A DNA stretch of 64,000 nucleotides from Hymenopellis radicata (GCA_015501595.1 JADNRX010000111.1:1-64000); one strand, 5' to 3'. Positions 23,291 to 34,901 are shown, counted from the stretch's first letter. Program-made: numbers and translations. Notes: a model not told the origin generated them from the letters alone.

Positions 23291-24090
23291 CACGAACCGT
23301 TACCCTTCCCTGATCCTGTGGTGAATTTCATGCATATGGCAACACACAGTCCCTATTTCTCTACGATTTCAACGAGAGTTCCATCTGGAAACACACTGAA
23401 AACACACAGGTTCCATTTATGTCCATCCTTTCCGAGTCGACACAGGTTCTTTTCCATCGCTGGATGCCGACATAGGTCATGATTTGATCAAGATTCGACG
23501 GGATGGGAGTATGTACTTAATAATTTGACTGTCAGTGCTCACTCTACTTGCCGCACTTCCGGCCGCACGCGCCGTACTGCGCCTAGGCGGCGGCCACCCG
23601 CCCCGCCCATTATCATGTTCATCACATTTCCTCGCCCTTCTCCTTCTCGGTGCTCAATGGATTCCCATTTGCCCCCTCCCCTCTAGACTGATCTTACTTA
23701 CCTCTCTTGTCTTGTTGCTCCCCGCGTTGTACCGCCGCCGCTTCCCTCTTCGCTCTCTCCCCGCTTCCCTCCCTCTCCTCTCCTCGCTTTTCTCCTCGTG
23801 TTACCTCCGCTTTGCCTCATTCCTTTGCTTTGACTTGCTCCTGTAGGCTTGCTGTCAGAACCATCATGGGTTCAGGTGAGGTCGCTCAGGCTTATCGAGT
23901 CCGACTTACCATATCTGGCACTTCGGGCGTCGACCGTGGCCTCGGCTCGTCGTCGGGAACAACTCGTAGGACCAGTGAACCGTTTGCTTCGATATAACCT
24001 GCGCCTGTGTTTCAATGACTGACTTTCGAGAGACCTGCGTGACCTTTGAGGACCTGTGTCGAAATCGGTGAAATCCAACCGCGCCATATC

Positions 24091-24780
24091 GGATTATTCT
24101 AATGAGAAGCCCGGGTTTTGCAGAACAACCAGCTGGGCTGTAATTCACTTACAAGGCAAATTGTGATGGAAGAGCGAGGATTTCCCAGGCGGCACAATTC
24201 AAACTCCGCTCGGCACTGGTTCCAGGCAGGCACTGAGGCCTGTGAGGCGCCGATCCTTCTCCCTTGCCATAATGCATTCCCGCCTTGATGTCGCCGCCTC
24301 GCGGTAGCTGTCGCCGTCCCACAGCTGTGACTCTGCAGACTGCGCTTCCACTACGCAGCCAGAACGAGTCAGTAAAGTTTTGGGCCATCGGAACATAAGG
24401 AACGAAACGTCTGGTGGGAGCCGCGACAGTTACGATGGGGTTGTGAGGAATGCAACGGTTTTGACTCTTTTGAGTATCTGCATGAACGCTACGAGAGGAC
24501 GGTAAGCGATAGTTGTAAGCACCTTACCACAACGCGACCCACACCATGCAGCGAGACGCGAATCGCGCCGCACACTCCACACGACCAAGCACCAATGCTG
24601 CTCAAGCTGAAGCTGAGCCATTGCCCAAGGTCTTCGACTCGAAGTTGTGTACTCGGCATCTTGACTGCTGGCGATGGCGGATCATGAGTCTGCCGAAGCA
24701 AATATCCCTACTTCGCGTTAGACTGACGAAAAGCATCACGGGTTGTTCTGTAAAACCCGGGCTTCCCATTAGAATCATCC
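24091..24780. repeat. Inverted repeat pair, 40-bp arms
   Basis: Arms 24091-24130 and 24741-24780 are inverted copies with about 3 mismatches in 40, sharing GAAGCCCGGGTTTT and CAGAACAACC. They enclose about 610 bp without a recognisable gene. No target duplication was found at the outer edges. It may be a fold-back element or an inverted segmental duplication. Confidence 0.65.
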
Positions 24781-25082
24781 AGCCATATCTTATCAAATCC
24801 TCTGACGTTCTTCAATCAACGAATAATTAGGTGTTCGTCATGATTAATTCAAATGAGACTCAGAGTTCGTCTATCCATCTCGATTCTCAATGCAGTTATC
24901 ACTGTTGGCGTGCCAACTTCTCGTATGGTTCAAGTTGTAATCACTACTATCGATATCGCATCATATCTCTGCCTCGATTACGTTGTCGTTCTTGTCGTGG
25001 AGAACGGTCTTACATACGGCATTCCTATGTCATGTTCGGGTACTCAGCGCGTCATTCAAACGCGGAGAGTACCCTCTGGATT

Positions 25083-25103
25083 GGGGGGGGGGGGGGGGGG
25101 GGG
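25083..25103. repeat. Poly-G tract (G21)
   Basis: Twenty-one consecutive G residues. Its length in the assembly is not reliable. Confidence 0.9.
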
Positions 25104-26095
25104 CTCTCAGTATCGGAGTATCGTCGTTGTGAGAACGGTAAAATCCAAGCCGGAACGTTTTCGTATTGGTTGTCGTCGGCCATTCCGCTTTTTTTCCCTG
25201 GGGTGCTCGTCATCGCCGCTCCATAGATCAAGGCTCAGCGTACAGATACGCCTCTGGATATTGTTTCCGTCTCATCACGCTCACCTCTGGAGTTGTGTAT
25301 GTGTGCTTAATGCTCTCCTCGCCACTTTGATTGCGTGTGTACGATTCTGGGAAGATTGGTAGCTATATGCTCGCTGTCCATCTCATCTCAACCGCTACAC
25401 CACCTCGATAGCTTCCTTTCGTCTACCAACAAGGATTTCTAGGAGTTTTTCTTCGGAGAGGACTCGGATTAGAGAAGGGTCGTGTCCCACGCCTCCACGC
25501 GTAGGTGAGTGCTGAGGAGGCTTTTTAGTTTGAACTTGGATGGGAAGACGTAAACAGTGTATGGTTTGTCGAAACAAGCTGCCACCGTATTTGAGGTCAT
25601 TTCAATATGAAGAATGATCCCGCTGGGGTGGAGGCCAATTTTGCTTCAGCCACAGTCCCCCGCCAAGGTGTATACGTGCCACGTCTTCGATGTGGAGCGA
25701 GTAATGATAATGGGAGGGGTTTGAGTGGCGAAGAGGGATGTAGTTAGTAATAAGGTTTGACATGGGTTTATTTCGCGCCTCTTCATCCTAAGAGTGCTCG
25801 CATCAAACTATAAGATTGTGGCGGATGGAGGAAAGCTGCTTCGTGTGCACGGAGACGCTCGCACGTCACAGTTGCATAAATTCGCTATCCAACATAAGGG
25901 GCTCAGCCACAAAAGGTGTGAAGAAGTCTTGGTGACAGGATGACTCTGGAGTGGGCGTCACATAGTCCTATGCTTCCACAGAAAAAAAAAAAAAGAGAAG
26001 AGAAGAGCATCCGGGCACTGCCGAAGAATGGACACGTGTCACGAGGAGGCGGGACAACAAGGACAAATAATGTCCTCGCGACCTGCTTAAGCACC
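25104..26095. other. Intergenic, upstream of the CH-like gene
   Basis: No supported gene. An A13 run lies at about 25981-25993. The open frame runs on upstream to 25940, but that part is low-complexity and is taken as leader sequence. Confidence 0.45.
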
Positions 26096-28042
26096 ATGAC
26101 GTCTGAGGGCTCTTCTACGAGCACGACGCCGAACATACTCACACCGGAATCGACGGGGACCTCCCCGGAGCGGGCCAATGCAGCGGCAGTCAAGAAAGCA
26201 CGGAGGCAGACGGCGTTCTACCCAAACATGAACGCGGGGAACAAGGCGCAGAATCCCTTCAGCCGGAGCGCTGCGAAGCGGGAAAGCGTGATGGCGCTGG
26301 GGAGCATCGAGCATCTGCAGTATTACTTTACAAAGACGGGTATAGCGGCCAAGAAAAAGTGCGCTTTTATGATCCTCGCGTATTACGTCCCTGCTGATCA
26401 TAGTCTATATAGCCCTAAGAAGCAGCTCAAGGGACTGGTACCCGCGCTCGGCGGGATGCAGCACATACGGACGACGAGCTCTAGTATCAGCGGCTTTGAG
26501 CTCCCACCTACACCTGTGATCCCATCGATAAACCGCCCTGCGTTCCCGCCGTTTGTCAAGACGTACGAGACGGACCCGGAATCGCTGCTGCCTGGGGTAG
26601 TCGACGACCTCAACGCCGTAGCGCGCGCATGGAGCGCTGACGAGACGTCCGCCTTTGATGTGCTCATGGTGCTCAAGCTAACGACGAATGCTGTACGGTC
26701 TGTAAGGAACTACGTCGTATCGTTACCGGATGAATCTGCGGGTACTATACGCGCGCAGTATCGCTCAAAGGCGATTGGACCGGGCAGTCCGAGGTTGGAG
26801 AAGGCGGGAGCGAAGGACTCTGATCCGTTGACGCTGATACGGGGATCGGCATTGGAAGTGTTGACGGTGTTGAGGGCGTTGGAGGAGAAGAGTAGATTGC
26901 CGCTGGATCATGACGCGTATGATGCGCAGAGTGATGGGAGACAGTCCAGGAATGGCAATGTAGCGAGTCCGGCAAGTAATCACGAGGAGCTTCCCCCCAC
27001 TGAGCCAGCAGGGGACGGCCTGTTACATGTCGTCGATCAGGATACGGCGGTGTCCTTCTCGCTTGTGCAAGTGCAGGGGAGGTATGAGAGTGTACCGGTA
27101 TGGGAGGACGAAGACGGGGGGGAATTATCAGAAGAGGAAGAGGCGAAGAGGGATGTGTGGGACGAGAGGCTTGTCCTGGGGAGTGGCTGGCTTTATCGGC
27201 AGGATGTATCGTGGGAGGAACTCACATCAGAGAAGGAGGTGGTGGGACACTACTTGGACGTCGTGGACGAGGTACTCTTTGAGGGGAAGAAGGACGATGG
27301 GAAGAGGGGGTGGGAGCACAAGGCGAAGAAAGTGGACAAGGCGAATAGACGGCGGGTGAGTGCAGGCGTTGCAGAGGGGCAGTCGCTGGGGCTTATGCTG
27401 GGAGGCGGAATGTTGGACGTGCACATCACCGAGGAGCCCGAGAGTTTACCTCCTGATACGGACACCTCCATCGATGACGACGACCTCCCGGCATGGGCGA
27501 GACGCGACGCGTTTGTTGACGACGAGCTTGGTCGTGCCTATGACCTCATCACGTCACTACTCCCTCCTGCTCTCGCCGCTGCACTAGCCCCTGCGTCTTC
27601 AAGGGATGCCTTCCTCGAGAGTCTATCTAGTGGTCAACTTCTCTGCGTGGCATATAACGCGGGCGTACGACGCTCCAAGAAGCCATGGGGGTACGTCAAC
27701 AAGGACGGCATTCACGATATCATCGCGCTCGCTGCGTCCGAGGGCAACGAGAAGAAGGGATGGACCTTTCGACGCACGGATAACCTGCGGCTGTGGGTTG
27801 GCGCGCTCAAACTGCGATACCTTCTTCCCATCGTTGTGCCCAACGTGGAGCACGGTGTGAGTCCGGCGAGTTCCCCTGCGCCTACGCAGACACGGTTCCC
27901 GCCTGGGGTTGGGGGCGGGCCGCCGATTGCGTTTGATGCAAAGGTGGTGGCGCGGAGGGAGGAGGGGTGGGAGGAGATGCTGGAGGCTGTGTTGGCGAGG
28001 TGGGTGACGAGGGTTGTTGTTGAGACGAGGGGCGAGGCGTGA
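26096..28042 (+). CDS. Conserved fungal protein with CH-like C-terminus (633 aa)
   Basis: Two exons, 26096-26358 and 26404-28042, flank a 45-nt GT-AG intron that is itself open. Removing it restores a smooth IAAKKN-LYSPKKQLKGLVPALGG junction. The N-terminal block is of a type I recall as conserved across fungi: RRQTAFYPNMNAGNKAQNPF, SRSAAKRESVMALGSIEHL and FTKTGIAAKK. The middle has the FVKTYETDPESLLPGVVDDL block and an acidic, variable linker. The C-terminus (about the last 160 residues) has LICVAYN-type and GWTFRRTDNLRLWVGALKLR segments resembling a calponin-homology fold. That would suggest an actin or cytoskeletal link, but this is a weak inference. I cannot name the family. The start is the ATG before MTSEGSS; the upstream in-frame ATG at 25940 adds only Lys-rich low-complexity sequence. 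Confidence 0.75.
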   Translation: MTSEGSSTSTTPNILTPESTGTSPERANAAAVKKARRQTAFYPNMNAGNKAQNPFSRSAAKRESVMALGSIEHLQYYFTKTGIAAKKKCAFMILAYYVPADHSLYSPKKQLKGLVPALGGMQHIRTTSSSISGFELPPTPVIPSINRPAFPPFVKTYETDPESLLPGVVDDLNAVARAWSADETSAFDVLMVLKLTTNAVRSVRNYVVSLPDESAGTIRAQYRSKAIGPGSPRLEKAGAKDSDPLTLIRGSALEVLTVLRALEEKSRLPLDHDAYDAQSDGRQSRNGNVASPASNHEELPPTEPAGDGLLHVVDQDTAVSFSLVQVQGRYESVPVWEDEDGGELSEEEEAKRDVWDERLVLGSGWLYRQDVSWEELTSEKEVVGHYLDVVDEVLFEGKKDDGKRGWEHKAKKVDKANRRRVSAGVAEGQSLGLMLGGGMLDVHITEEPESLPPDTDTSIDDDDLPAWARRDAFVDDELGRAYDLITSLLPPALAAALAPASSRDAFLESLSSGQLLCVAYNAGVRRSKKPWGYVNKDGIHDIIALAASEGNEKKGWTFRRTDNLRLWVGALKLRYLLPIVVPNVEHGVSPASSPAPTQTRFPPGVGGGPPIAFDAKVVARREEGWEEMLEAVLARWVTRVVVETRGEA

Positions 28043-28188
28043 TCAAGTACATATTATATACCAAAGGATGCATTGTTGTTTGTCGCAGTAATGGAATGGA
28101 TAACGAGTTACGATTTCTGCTTGCGTGTTCATTTACTCGTCTTCGTTCTTGCCCCCTCTTCACATTCCTGGTCACTTCTTCATCATCG

Positions 28189-28342
28189 TGTAAGGGGGCA
28201 TTCCCCTTATGGGAGCCTGACCCATTACGTACGGTACAGTTACTCTTTCTTTTACCACCATGTCGCGCATTTAGGTCCACCTTCTATACGAATATAGGAC
28301 TTAGTCGTGCTCGCTTGGTCCCGAGACGGAGTATCCGTTACA
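28189..28342 (+). repeat. Left LTR
   Basis: 154 bp with TG/CA ends; two substitutions from the right LTR. Confidence 0.9.
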
Positions 28343-28393
28343 CTTTTTTGAGCATCTCATACCCCGGACAGCGGCCTATACTCATTTTTCGAC

Positions 28394-29445
28394 ATGCGGA
28401 CGATCGACGGGTCCGAGGTGCCTTCGCAGCAGTACCTCCCCTCTTGTCCGGCGTATACGTCGTCAATGACGCGCCGCAAGATTGTTGGCCTTCTCAAGTC
28501 GGCAATACCTGTCGCGTCAATGGAGCTACGGGCAGCCGTTGAAGCTTCGGATTGGCCTCGTTGGGAGCGCGAGGCCCGCACCTATGCACAGGCAGTGGTG
28601 CAATCTTATGCTCCTCAAGTCTTCTGGGCCGTGGAGGAGGAGAAAATTTCTTTGGAGGAGGGGTTCGAGCTGCTGGGGAAGGAGCAGCGCCGTTGGATGG
28701 GCTATGTGTCACAGGATACATACGCCAAATTCAAGGCGCGTGTGGATTCTGCCCGTTCTAAACCCTCCCCATCTCCTTCTGCCCCAGTCAAGCCCTCGCC
28801 GTCTGAGGCCGCCAAGCCCACTACCTTCAGTGGCAGCTCGCGGTTAGCATCAGCCTCCGACGAGGAACTTTGCGCTTCGCGCACTAGGGCTATGTGTTCA
28901 TCTCCAGCTCCTTCCCCGCTGCGGAAAGAAGTTGATGCTGTCGAGACCACACCCACCACCTCTGCACCATTGCCTCCATCACGTCCGGCGCCGGTGCCAC
29001 CCGTTCATCCCCCATCTTCGGCTCCTCCGCGCATTGTACAGACAACTGCACCCAAATTGACAGAGGACACCCGACGGCCGTCTATTCCCCCGCGAAATCT
29101 TCGACGGCTTCAAGACCTGCGGAAACTACCTTGCAGCAGCGACGCGAGTCAAGTGCGACTACGGTCGCAAGGGCTCATTCGACACCACGTCCACATTCTC
29201 CCGCCTCTGACATTGCTACGGTTGGGACACGACGTGGTCGCTCGAGACGTCGCCACCACCGTCGTCGGTCACAGGACCCGAATGCATCGACATCTGGCAG
29301 TTCTCAGCCAAAATTTGCCCATCCATCCCCTCACTCGACATCTGCTCTTCCCAAGACCTCTTATGCTAAGATTGCGGCTTCAGCAGCTCAATCGCTAGGA
29401 CTGTCCCTCCGGGACTATGTCATAGTGCTCGTCCCAGTGAAGTAG
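28394..29445 (+). CDS. Gag-like or unknown ORF of the LTR element
   Basis: The frame from the ATG at 28394 encodes a predicted helical domain (about residues 1-120, with WPRWEREARTYAQAVV and WAVEEEKISLEEGFELLG). A Pro/Ser-rich linker follows. Near 29090 coding character moves to the next frame, which runs to a stop at 29445 and has a basic patch (TRRGRSRRRHHRRR), as in nucleic-acid-binding Gag tails. Reading both requires a frameshift, either programmed or an indel. Similarity to known Gag proteins is not evident. The position inside the LTRs and the domain layout are the only support. Confidence 0.5.
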
Positions 29446-29548
29446 GGATTTTTTCTTTTACCTTACAGTCTCATTTTCATCGACTTACTTCCTTTTTGTG
29501 GCGGCCTTTTTTTTTGGTGAAGACTCGGTTGAGTCTTGAAGGGGAGAG

Positions 29549-29702
29549 TGTAAGGGGGCATTCCCCTTATGGGAGCCTGACCCATTACGTACGGTACTGT
29601 TACTCTTTCTTTTACCACCATGTTGCGCATTTAGGTCCACCTTCTATACGAATATAGGACTTAGTCGTGCTCGCTTGGTCCCGAGACGGAGTATCCGTTA
29701 CA
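29549..29702 (+). repeat. Right LTR
   Basis: 154 bp with TG/CA ends, followed by the CATCG target duplicate. Confidence 0.9.
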
Positions 29703-29739
29703 CATCGCCATATTCATTGAACTGCGGGTCTCACCTTTT

Positions 29740-30620
29740 CCTTTGTGTGCGTCGGAATCACGGCACATTGCCTCTTAAAGGGAGGCGATAGGATGTCCCA
29801 CGACTGTATTCCCGGGGCGCGTGTGTTGGAAGATATAGGTGTCGGTACGTCGTAGTAGGCTCACATTTGGACTCATGCTACCCTCATTTTCTAGTTCCAC
29901 TTGCGGCACAGGTGGTGTAGGGGTTACTTGCTGCCATGGACGTGGTAAGAATATCTTTTTACATCAAGCTTTTCATACCTTATATTCATTATGGACAGAA
30001 CAGTCCTCGGTGCACCTGGACGAGAGCGCCGCTGCGGCTGCGTGGGTGTCGGCTTGGCTTGTTGTCTGTCTGCGATAGGAAGGTCGCATCGGTGCACAGC
30101 GTGAGGACAGCTTGACAGGACTGTCACGGGCGTCGACCGAGACAATGCGGGTTTAATCCGTGCGATCATACTCATACTTCCTCTTGATCCCTTGCTTCAT
30201 CCAGCCGCTTCTCTGTGTACGTTTTGGTGAGCGGCGCCGCCCTCTTTTGTGATAAAGGGAGGCGATGGGATGTCCCACGAATGTACTCCTGGAGCGCGCG
30301 TGTTCTTGGGACTCTGCCTTTTTTTGTCCTGTGGTTCGTGGAAGATATAGGCGTCGGTACATCATAGGCTCACATTTGTACTCACGCGCAAAAATAAGTA
30401 GGCGGACTGGTCTTCATTGACAGTAGAGTGCGATGCCCAACCCGCATATAGGACAGAACCGTCTTCGTTTGTCCCCACTGCCTACTCTACCCTCATTTCC
30501 TACTCGGTCCACTGCATTTGCGGCACAGGTGGTGCAGGGGTTACTTGCTGCCATTAGCGTGTATGAAAGAGAATCTTTTTTAGATCAAGCTTTTCATAAA
30601 GATAAGTATGTGACACCTCA
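29740..30620. repeat. Dispersed repeat, two tandem diverged copies
   Basis: Copy A (about 29740-29980) and copy B (about 30205-30600) share AAAGGGAGGCGAT(A/G)GGATGT, GGAAGATATAGG(T/C)GTCGGTAC, GGCTCACATTTG and the block GCGGCACAGGTGGTG(T/C)AGG with TTACTTGCTGCC. A third, partial copy is at 37575-37700. No intact protein is encoded. The frame 30433-30729 within copy B (98 codons) is of unknown value. Confidence 0.65.
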
Positions 30621-30729
30621 AGTCGCTGTAACCGGGTTTGGCCTTCCGGGCTTGCCAGCCAACTTTAAAAAAAAGTTGAACGGCGGCGATAACATGGCTT
30701 GCTCTTCCAAGTCCCATACGACCGGGTAA

Positions 30730-32344
30730 TTCCGAGTCATCATCGCACTGACGATGACGATGATTCTCGCCACATCGAGTCACCACGCGAGAGAGCACCC
30801 CGCGCTGTTATGCTATTCCCGGTGCGCTTTTTGGTTTGCTTCGGTGGGTTTTGAGGAGCAGAGGTCTAAGTGGATGCCGCTTTGAGTTCGCCATGGAATG
30901 GCGTGCCGCTCATTGCCTTTTTTTTGCCATCTTCAGGAATGTGGCGCCGTTGAGTCCCTCCTTCTCCACCAACCCACGCGTCGCTCCCTTCCTTTCTTCA
31001 TCGTTAGATAGGCGTACGTACGTCTTGGGCAGTCCTTCTTTGGTGTGGATTCTTGGTTGTCCCGCCGACTGAGGTATCTGCAGGTGGGAGGCACGTGGAG
31101 GGAAATCCTTGGAAGGGTGATGCCGTTTACTATGTAGCCGGAGAGGAGTGGGAGACCGTATGGGGGAGGGTAGGTGGATGTGCCCCACGTCAGCATCAGG
31201 GACATCTGAATTTACTAGAGCTGGGATAGGTTGAGAGCTTGTACCGGACGCCAATCGCTCGCTCGAAGCGCCGACGGCTGTCCCGTGCGCGAACACTACA
31301 GTCAAGCTCCCGCATTCATGAACCCAGATGGCCTGACGTAGGCGTTTCCGGATTCGAACCACCGGGGCTGTCTGGATTATTGGTTTAAGCGCCGGCAAGC
31401 CAAAGACAGGGCATGGAGGAAGCGTTGAATATTAAATGACCACTATAGAGAAGAACGACTTGAATACCATCTGAGGAGGAGACGAACGACAAGACGCGAT
31501 CGTACTACCGTCACGGGGGTATCGCAGAGACCCTCCACCGTGTATTGCATTGGGGCGTTCGAGAGTCCAAACAGGTACCCGCCGAGTGCTGAGTAACGAC
31601 GTCGTCTTTGTGTGGTTTTGGCGACTGGTTAGTACATGTATGACGCTAGAAATTGGCTAGAAATGGTAAATGGGAAGTCAGACAAAGTCGATCGGATCAC
31701 GTCACGTCTTGTCATCACCTCCACTCCATCGAATGGACATCTTCACCTTCTCGATGCTCATTTTCCCCTCCATGGCTGTTGTCGGCCTCGACGGATGGGC
31801 TTGTTCTGCCCCTGCCCCGGATCACAAGACGCGAATATGACAAATTGGCCACTTGTTACACGTTGGTGGGCGGGCCGACGTGGAGAACGGTCCTGGAGGA
31901 AGGCGGGCGGCTACCAAAACCCGACGCCTTCATAGCTCTTCGCCGTCTTCGACGACACCACACCTTACAGGTAACAGAGGACATCGATTTCGGCCATCTC
32001 TCAAATAAGCTCTTCCTCCAGATTTGGCCCTGTCTTGTGATCTCTATGTAGGCCGCGACCCTGTCCAGCAGTTTTCGCCATGATTAATCGTTCCCCGCAA
32101 CGCCTTTTTCTCCCGCGTTGCTACACTCTGCGTACAGGCGTCATCCCTTCCGCTCCTTCCCGTCTTTCGGTCCGCATCACCGCACCCATAGCGTGCTCCT
32201 TACCACCTCGGAGTGCACGAAGACTTGCCTTGGCATCAGCTTGGCGCTAGGTTGGACATCCAACTCCCAAGACACTCCACAACTGTCATTTCGAAATTAC
32301 ATACATCCATCCCTTCCTCGCCGACGCGTCCCCATCCTACATCC
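30730..32344. other. No gene recognised
   Basis: Several frames of 90-160 codons overlap here on both strands, but none shows a motif or phase-compatible exons. Confidence 0.45.
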
Positions 32345-34350
32345 ATGGCCTCGGCACCGGATACTGGCGGACAGCAATCACGTCCTGTTCTCCTTGGGCT
32401 CCTACGCACACGTAGCAAAAGCCGTGGCCACAAACGCGGCACATCCACGCCGGAACCGCCGTCCCCAAATCCTGCACTCCTACCAGCCTCCTCCACCCGC
32501 GGCCGTCGTCGTGGCGGACAAAGCATCGATGGCGACGCGGGCTGGACCGTGATTCAAGGCCCAGGCTCAGCGACTAGTCCTCCATCCTCCGCCAACGGCC
32601 AAACGCGTTTGGCGACATCAGCGGACGCCGGCCGTCACAACGCATTCGTCTCGTCCCCCACCTCGACACCCGGCGCGCGTACACCTTTGGCATCATCGTT
32701 CGCAATCTGCGCCCTGGCGATGCGCCTGTTGTGATAGGTCGGTTCGAGGTGGGGAGTGCGTCTACGGCGGATAATGCGAATAGCACGACGACTACGGGCA
32801 AGATTGCGTTCAAGTCGAAGGTGGTGTCGCGCGCGCATGCAGAGATATGGATGGATAACGGGGGTTCGGTGATGGTTCGGGATACCAAGTCAGCTAGTGG
32901 GACGTTCTTGAACCGGACGAGGTTGAGTCAGGTGGATACGGAGAGCAAGTGGTTTCCATTGGCGGATGGAGACATACTCCAGCTTGGAGTTGATTATCAG
33001 GGAGGGTTGGAGGATGCGTACAAGGCCGTGAAGATACGCGTCGAGATTGGACGAGAGCCGGAGACAGCGTTTGAGTGAGTTTCTGTCTATATTATACTCC
33101 TCATGAGCCTGACTTTAGTTCAGTACCACCGCACTGCGAGCACTTCATGCACTAGCGACAACAGACTCTCAACCGGCACCCCTCAGTAAAGCCTCTAGCG
33201 AAGCCGGGAAACCCATCATCCCCGACTGCTGTATATGTGCGTGCACCACTTGTCTGCAAGTATATCGTGTGAACCTTGTTGTCCAGGTCTCTGTGCCGTC
33301 TCCATCCGCCAAGCACTCTTCACAACGCCTTGCTCCCACACATTCCACTTTAAATGTATTCGTCCCCTCCTCGACGCTGTTCCCAAGACACCCATGTTCA
33401 CATGCCCTGTCTGTCGCACCGAATCCAACCTTGACGAAGAAATCGAAGACCACGAGCCGAGACGAACTTCCGATTCCTCCGTAGAGCAGGAACTCCTGAT
33501 CGACATCGAGGATCGAGCTCTTCCCAGCCTTCCTCCAACACCCAACATCGTCGCCGAGGTCATCCAGGAGACAGAGGAAGAGGCCCGTAGTCGTCCTATC
33601 TCCCGAGTTCTCACTCCTACGCTGCCCTCGCCAGACTCACCAGTCGGCGAAGGCTGGCGCCGAGAGATGGAATTGATGGCGCGCGATTCGCAGTTCATCG
33701 TCGCGCTCAATAACCCCGAAGCTAGTGTTCATCCGCCAGAAGCGAGCCCATCTATACCCATTGCTCATGCACGCGCGCCGTCTATCCCAGTCTCGACTCC
33801 GACTGTGGCACCACCTCGGCCTGTCGCAAGAGCACCATCAATTGGAAGAGCACGGATCCCACCATCAGCACCAGCCGAACGACGTCTGCTCTCACGAGCT
33901 CCGTCAACTGGTGTTCGCCCGTCGCGCGGGTTGCCTTCCAACCCGGCAATCAACCGCACGCATGCTGCTACACTTCCTCCCGGTGCCGCATTGCCCGTCA
34001 ACCCCGCCACACATGTCTCTGACGTGCCATCACCGCCCAGTCGCACTCCATCCCCACCTCCACCTCCACCCTCGCCTTTGATTCCGCCCCCGCCACCATC
34101 ACCGCCAGCCTTGGGTGGAAATTGGCTGCGGGAGATGGAGCTCATGCAAAGGCACTCGCAGTACATCGTTTCCAAGCCTGTGACGAAGGAGAGGGAGAAG
34201 ATGAGGCCGCCGAGCGACGGGTCGAGCACGTCCGGCAGTACGAATACCACGAGCGCGTCTAATACCAGCGGGACTAGTCTGAAGAGGAAGGGGACGTGGA
34301 ATAGGCTGCTGGGGTTGCAGAATTCTAATCCTCCCAATGGGGGCTTTTAG
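32345..34350 (+). CDS. FHA-RING E3 ubiquitin ligase, Dma1/RNF8-like
   Basis: The FHA domain binds phosphothreonine and the RING recruits a ubiquitin-conjugating enzyme. Fission-yeast Dma1 and its relatives act in mitotic checkpoint and septin control. The N-terminus (MASAPDTGGQQSRPVLLGLL, frame 2) is followed in frame 1 by the FHA domain: RIRLVPHLDTRRAYTF, VIGRFEVGS, VSRAHAEIW and SASGTFLNRTRLS. Introns 33075-33123 and 33237-33286 join exons in phase and rebuild a RING-H2: DCCIC, TTPCSHTFHFKC and FTCPVCR. The Pro-rich C-terminal half carries the repeated motif REMELM-x-R-x-SQ-(F/Y)IV twice (about 33660 and 34130). Between about 32540 and 32620 the frame must change by one base and no good intron explains it, so an indel is likely. 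Confidence 0.85.
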
Positions 34351-34901
34351 TATGTGAAGTATTTATTGTTATCACGTTCTTTATGTTTTACTTAACTTGT
34401 CTGTCGTTGTCTTGCTGTGTAGGGTATCTCTTTGTGGGTTACATATAGTAACTTGGTGCGTGATACATAATGTATGACTTGGTTATTCGACTACACTGTT
34501 TTCTCGGCATTATGAAGGGCTGCTTGTACGCAGATGTAAAGAATAGATGGATTCACGCGCCCTGTGATTTTGACGGTTGAGTCTCTTGTGAGAGAACATT
34601 TGAGACAACTAGAAGGTTGACGATTTAATCTTCAGAGATGGCACGAATTCATAACATTCTCGGGTGTGTAATTGCCATTGAAGGAACGCACCATACCATA
34701 TAGCCTGATTCCTTCGCTCATCCACATCGACCTCGAAGCGCCGTCCTCCTCCTTTCACTACAATCATACCTTTATCCAATGGTCCTTAGACCAACGCTGA
34801 ATTGCAAGAAGATCGGCCTCTGGATTCTAGAACTCGAGAAAATAAAATATACAAGAATAAATGCCTAGCGACGTGTACAGATTGTAGAAGGTGGCGGCAA
34901 T
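34351..34901. other. Intergenic between convergent genes
   Basis: AT-rich 3' regions of the flanking convergent genes. Nothing else is seen. Confidence 0.5.

Larger units (their letters stand above)
28189..29702 (+). mobile_element. Non-autonomous LTR retrotransposon, 1514 bp
   Basis: Two 154-bp direct repeats (28189-28342 and 29549-29702) start TGTAAGGGGG and end CCGTTACA, the TG...CA ends of LTRs. They differ at only two positions. The element is flanked by the 5-bp target duplication CATCG (28184-28188 and 29703-29707). A purine-rich tract (GAAGGGGAGAG) directly precedes the right LTR and fits a polypurine primer. No reverse transcriptase, integrase or protease is encoded, so it must move in trans. 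Near-identical LTRs mean a recent insertion. It landed about 150 bp downstream of the CH-like gene. No clear tRNA primer site was recognised. Confidence 0.9.

Noticed and set aside
23535..23846. Hydrophobic 103-codon frame suggesting a membrane protein
   Set aside because: It arises from a CT-rich low-complexity stretch and has no splice or motif support.
25940..26095. Upstream in-frame ATG of the CH-like gene
   Set aside because: The added residues are a Lys-rich low-complexity run from an A13 tract; the ATG at 26096 directly precedes protein-like sequence.
31330..31400. Possible minus-strand tRNA with GGTTCGAATCC
   Set aside because: Only three T-stem pairs form and the rest of the cloverleaf is absent.
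32461..32621. 161-nt intron to explain the frame change in the FHA-RING gene
   Set aside because: The phase would fit, but the GTCCCC donor is poor and the length is three times that of neighbouring introns; a one-base indel is simpler.
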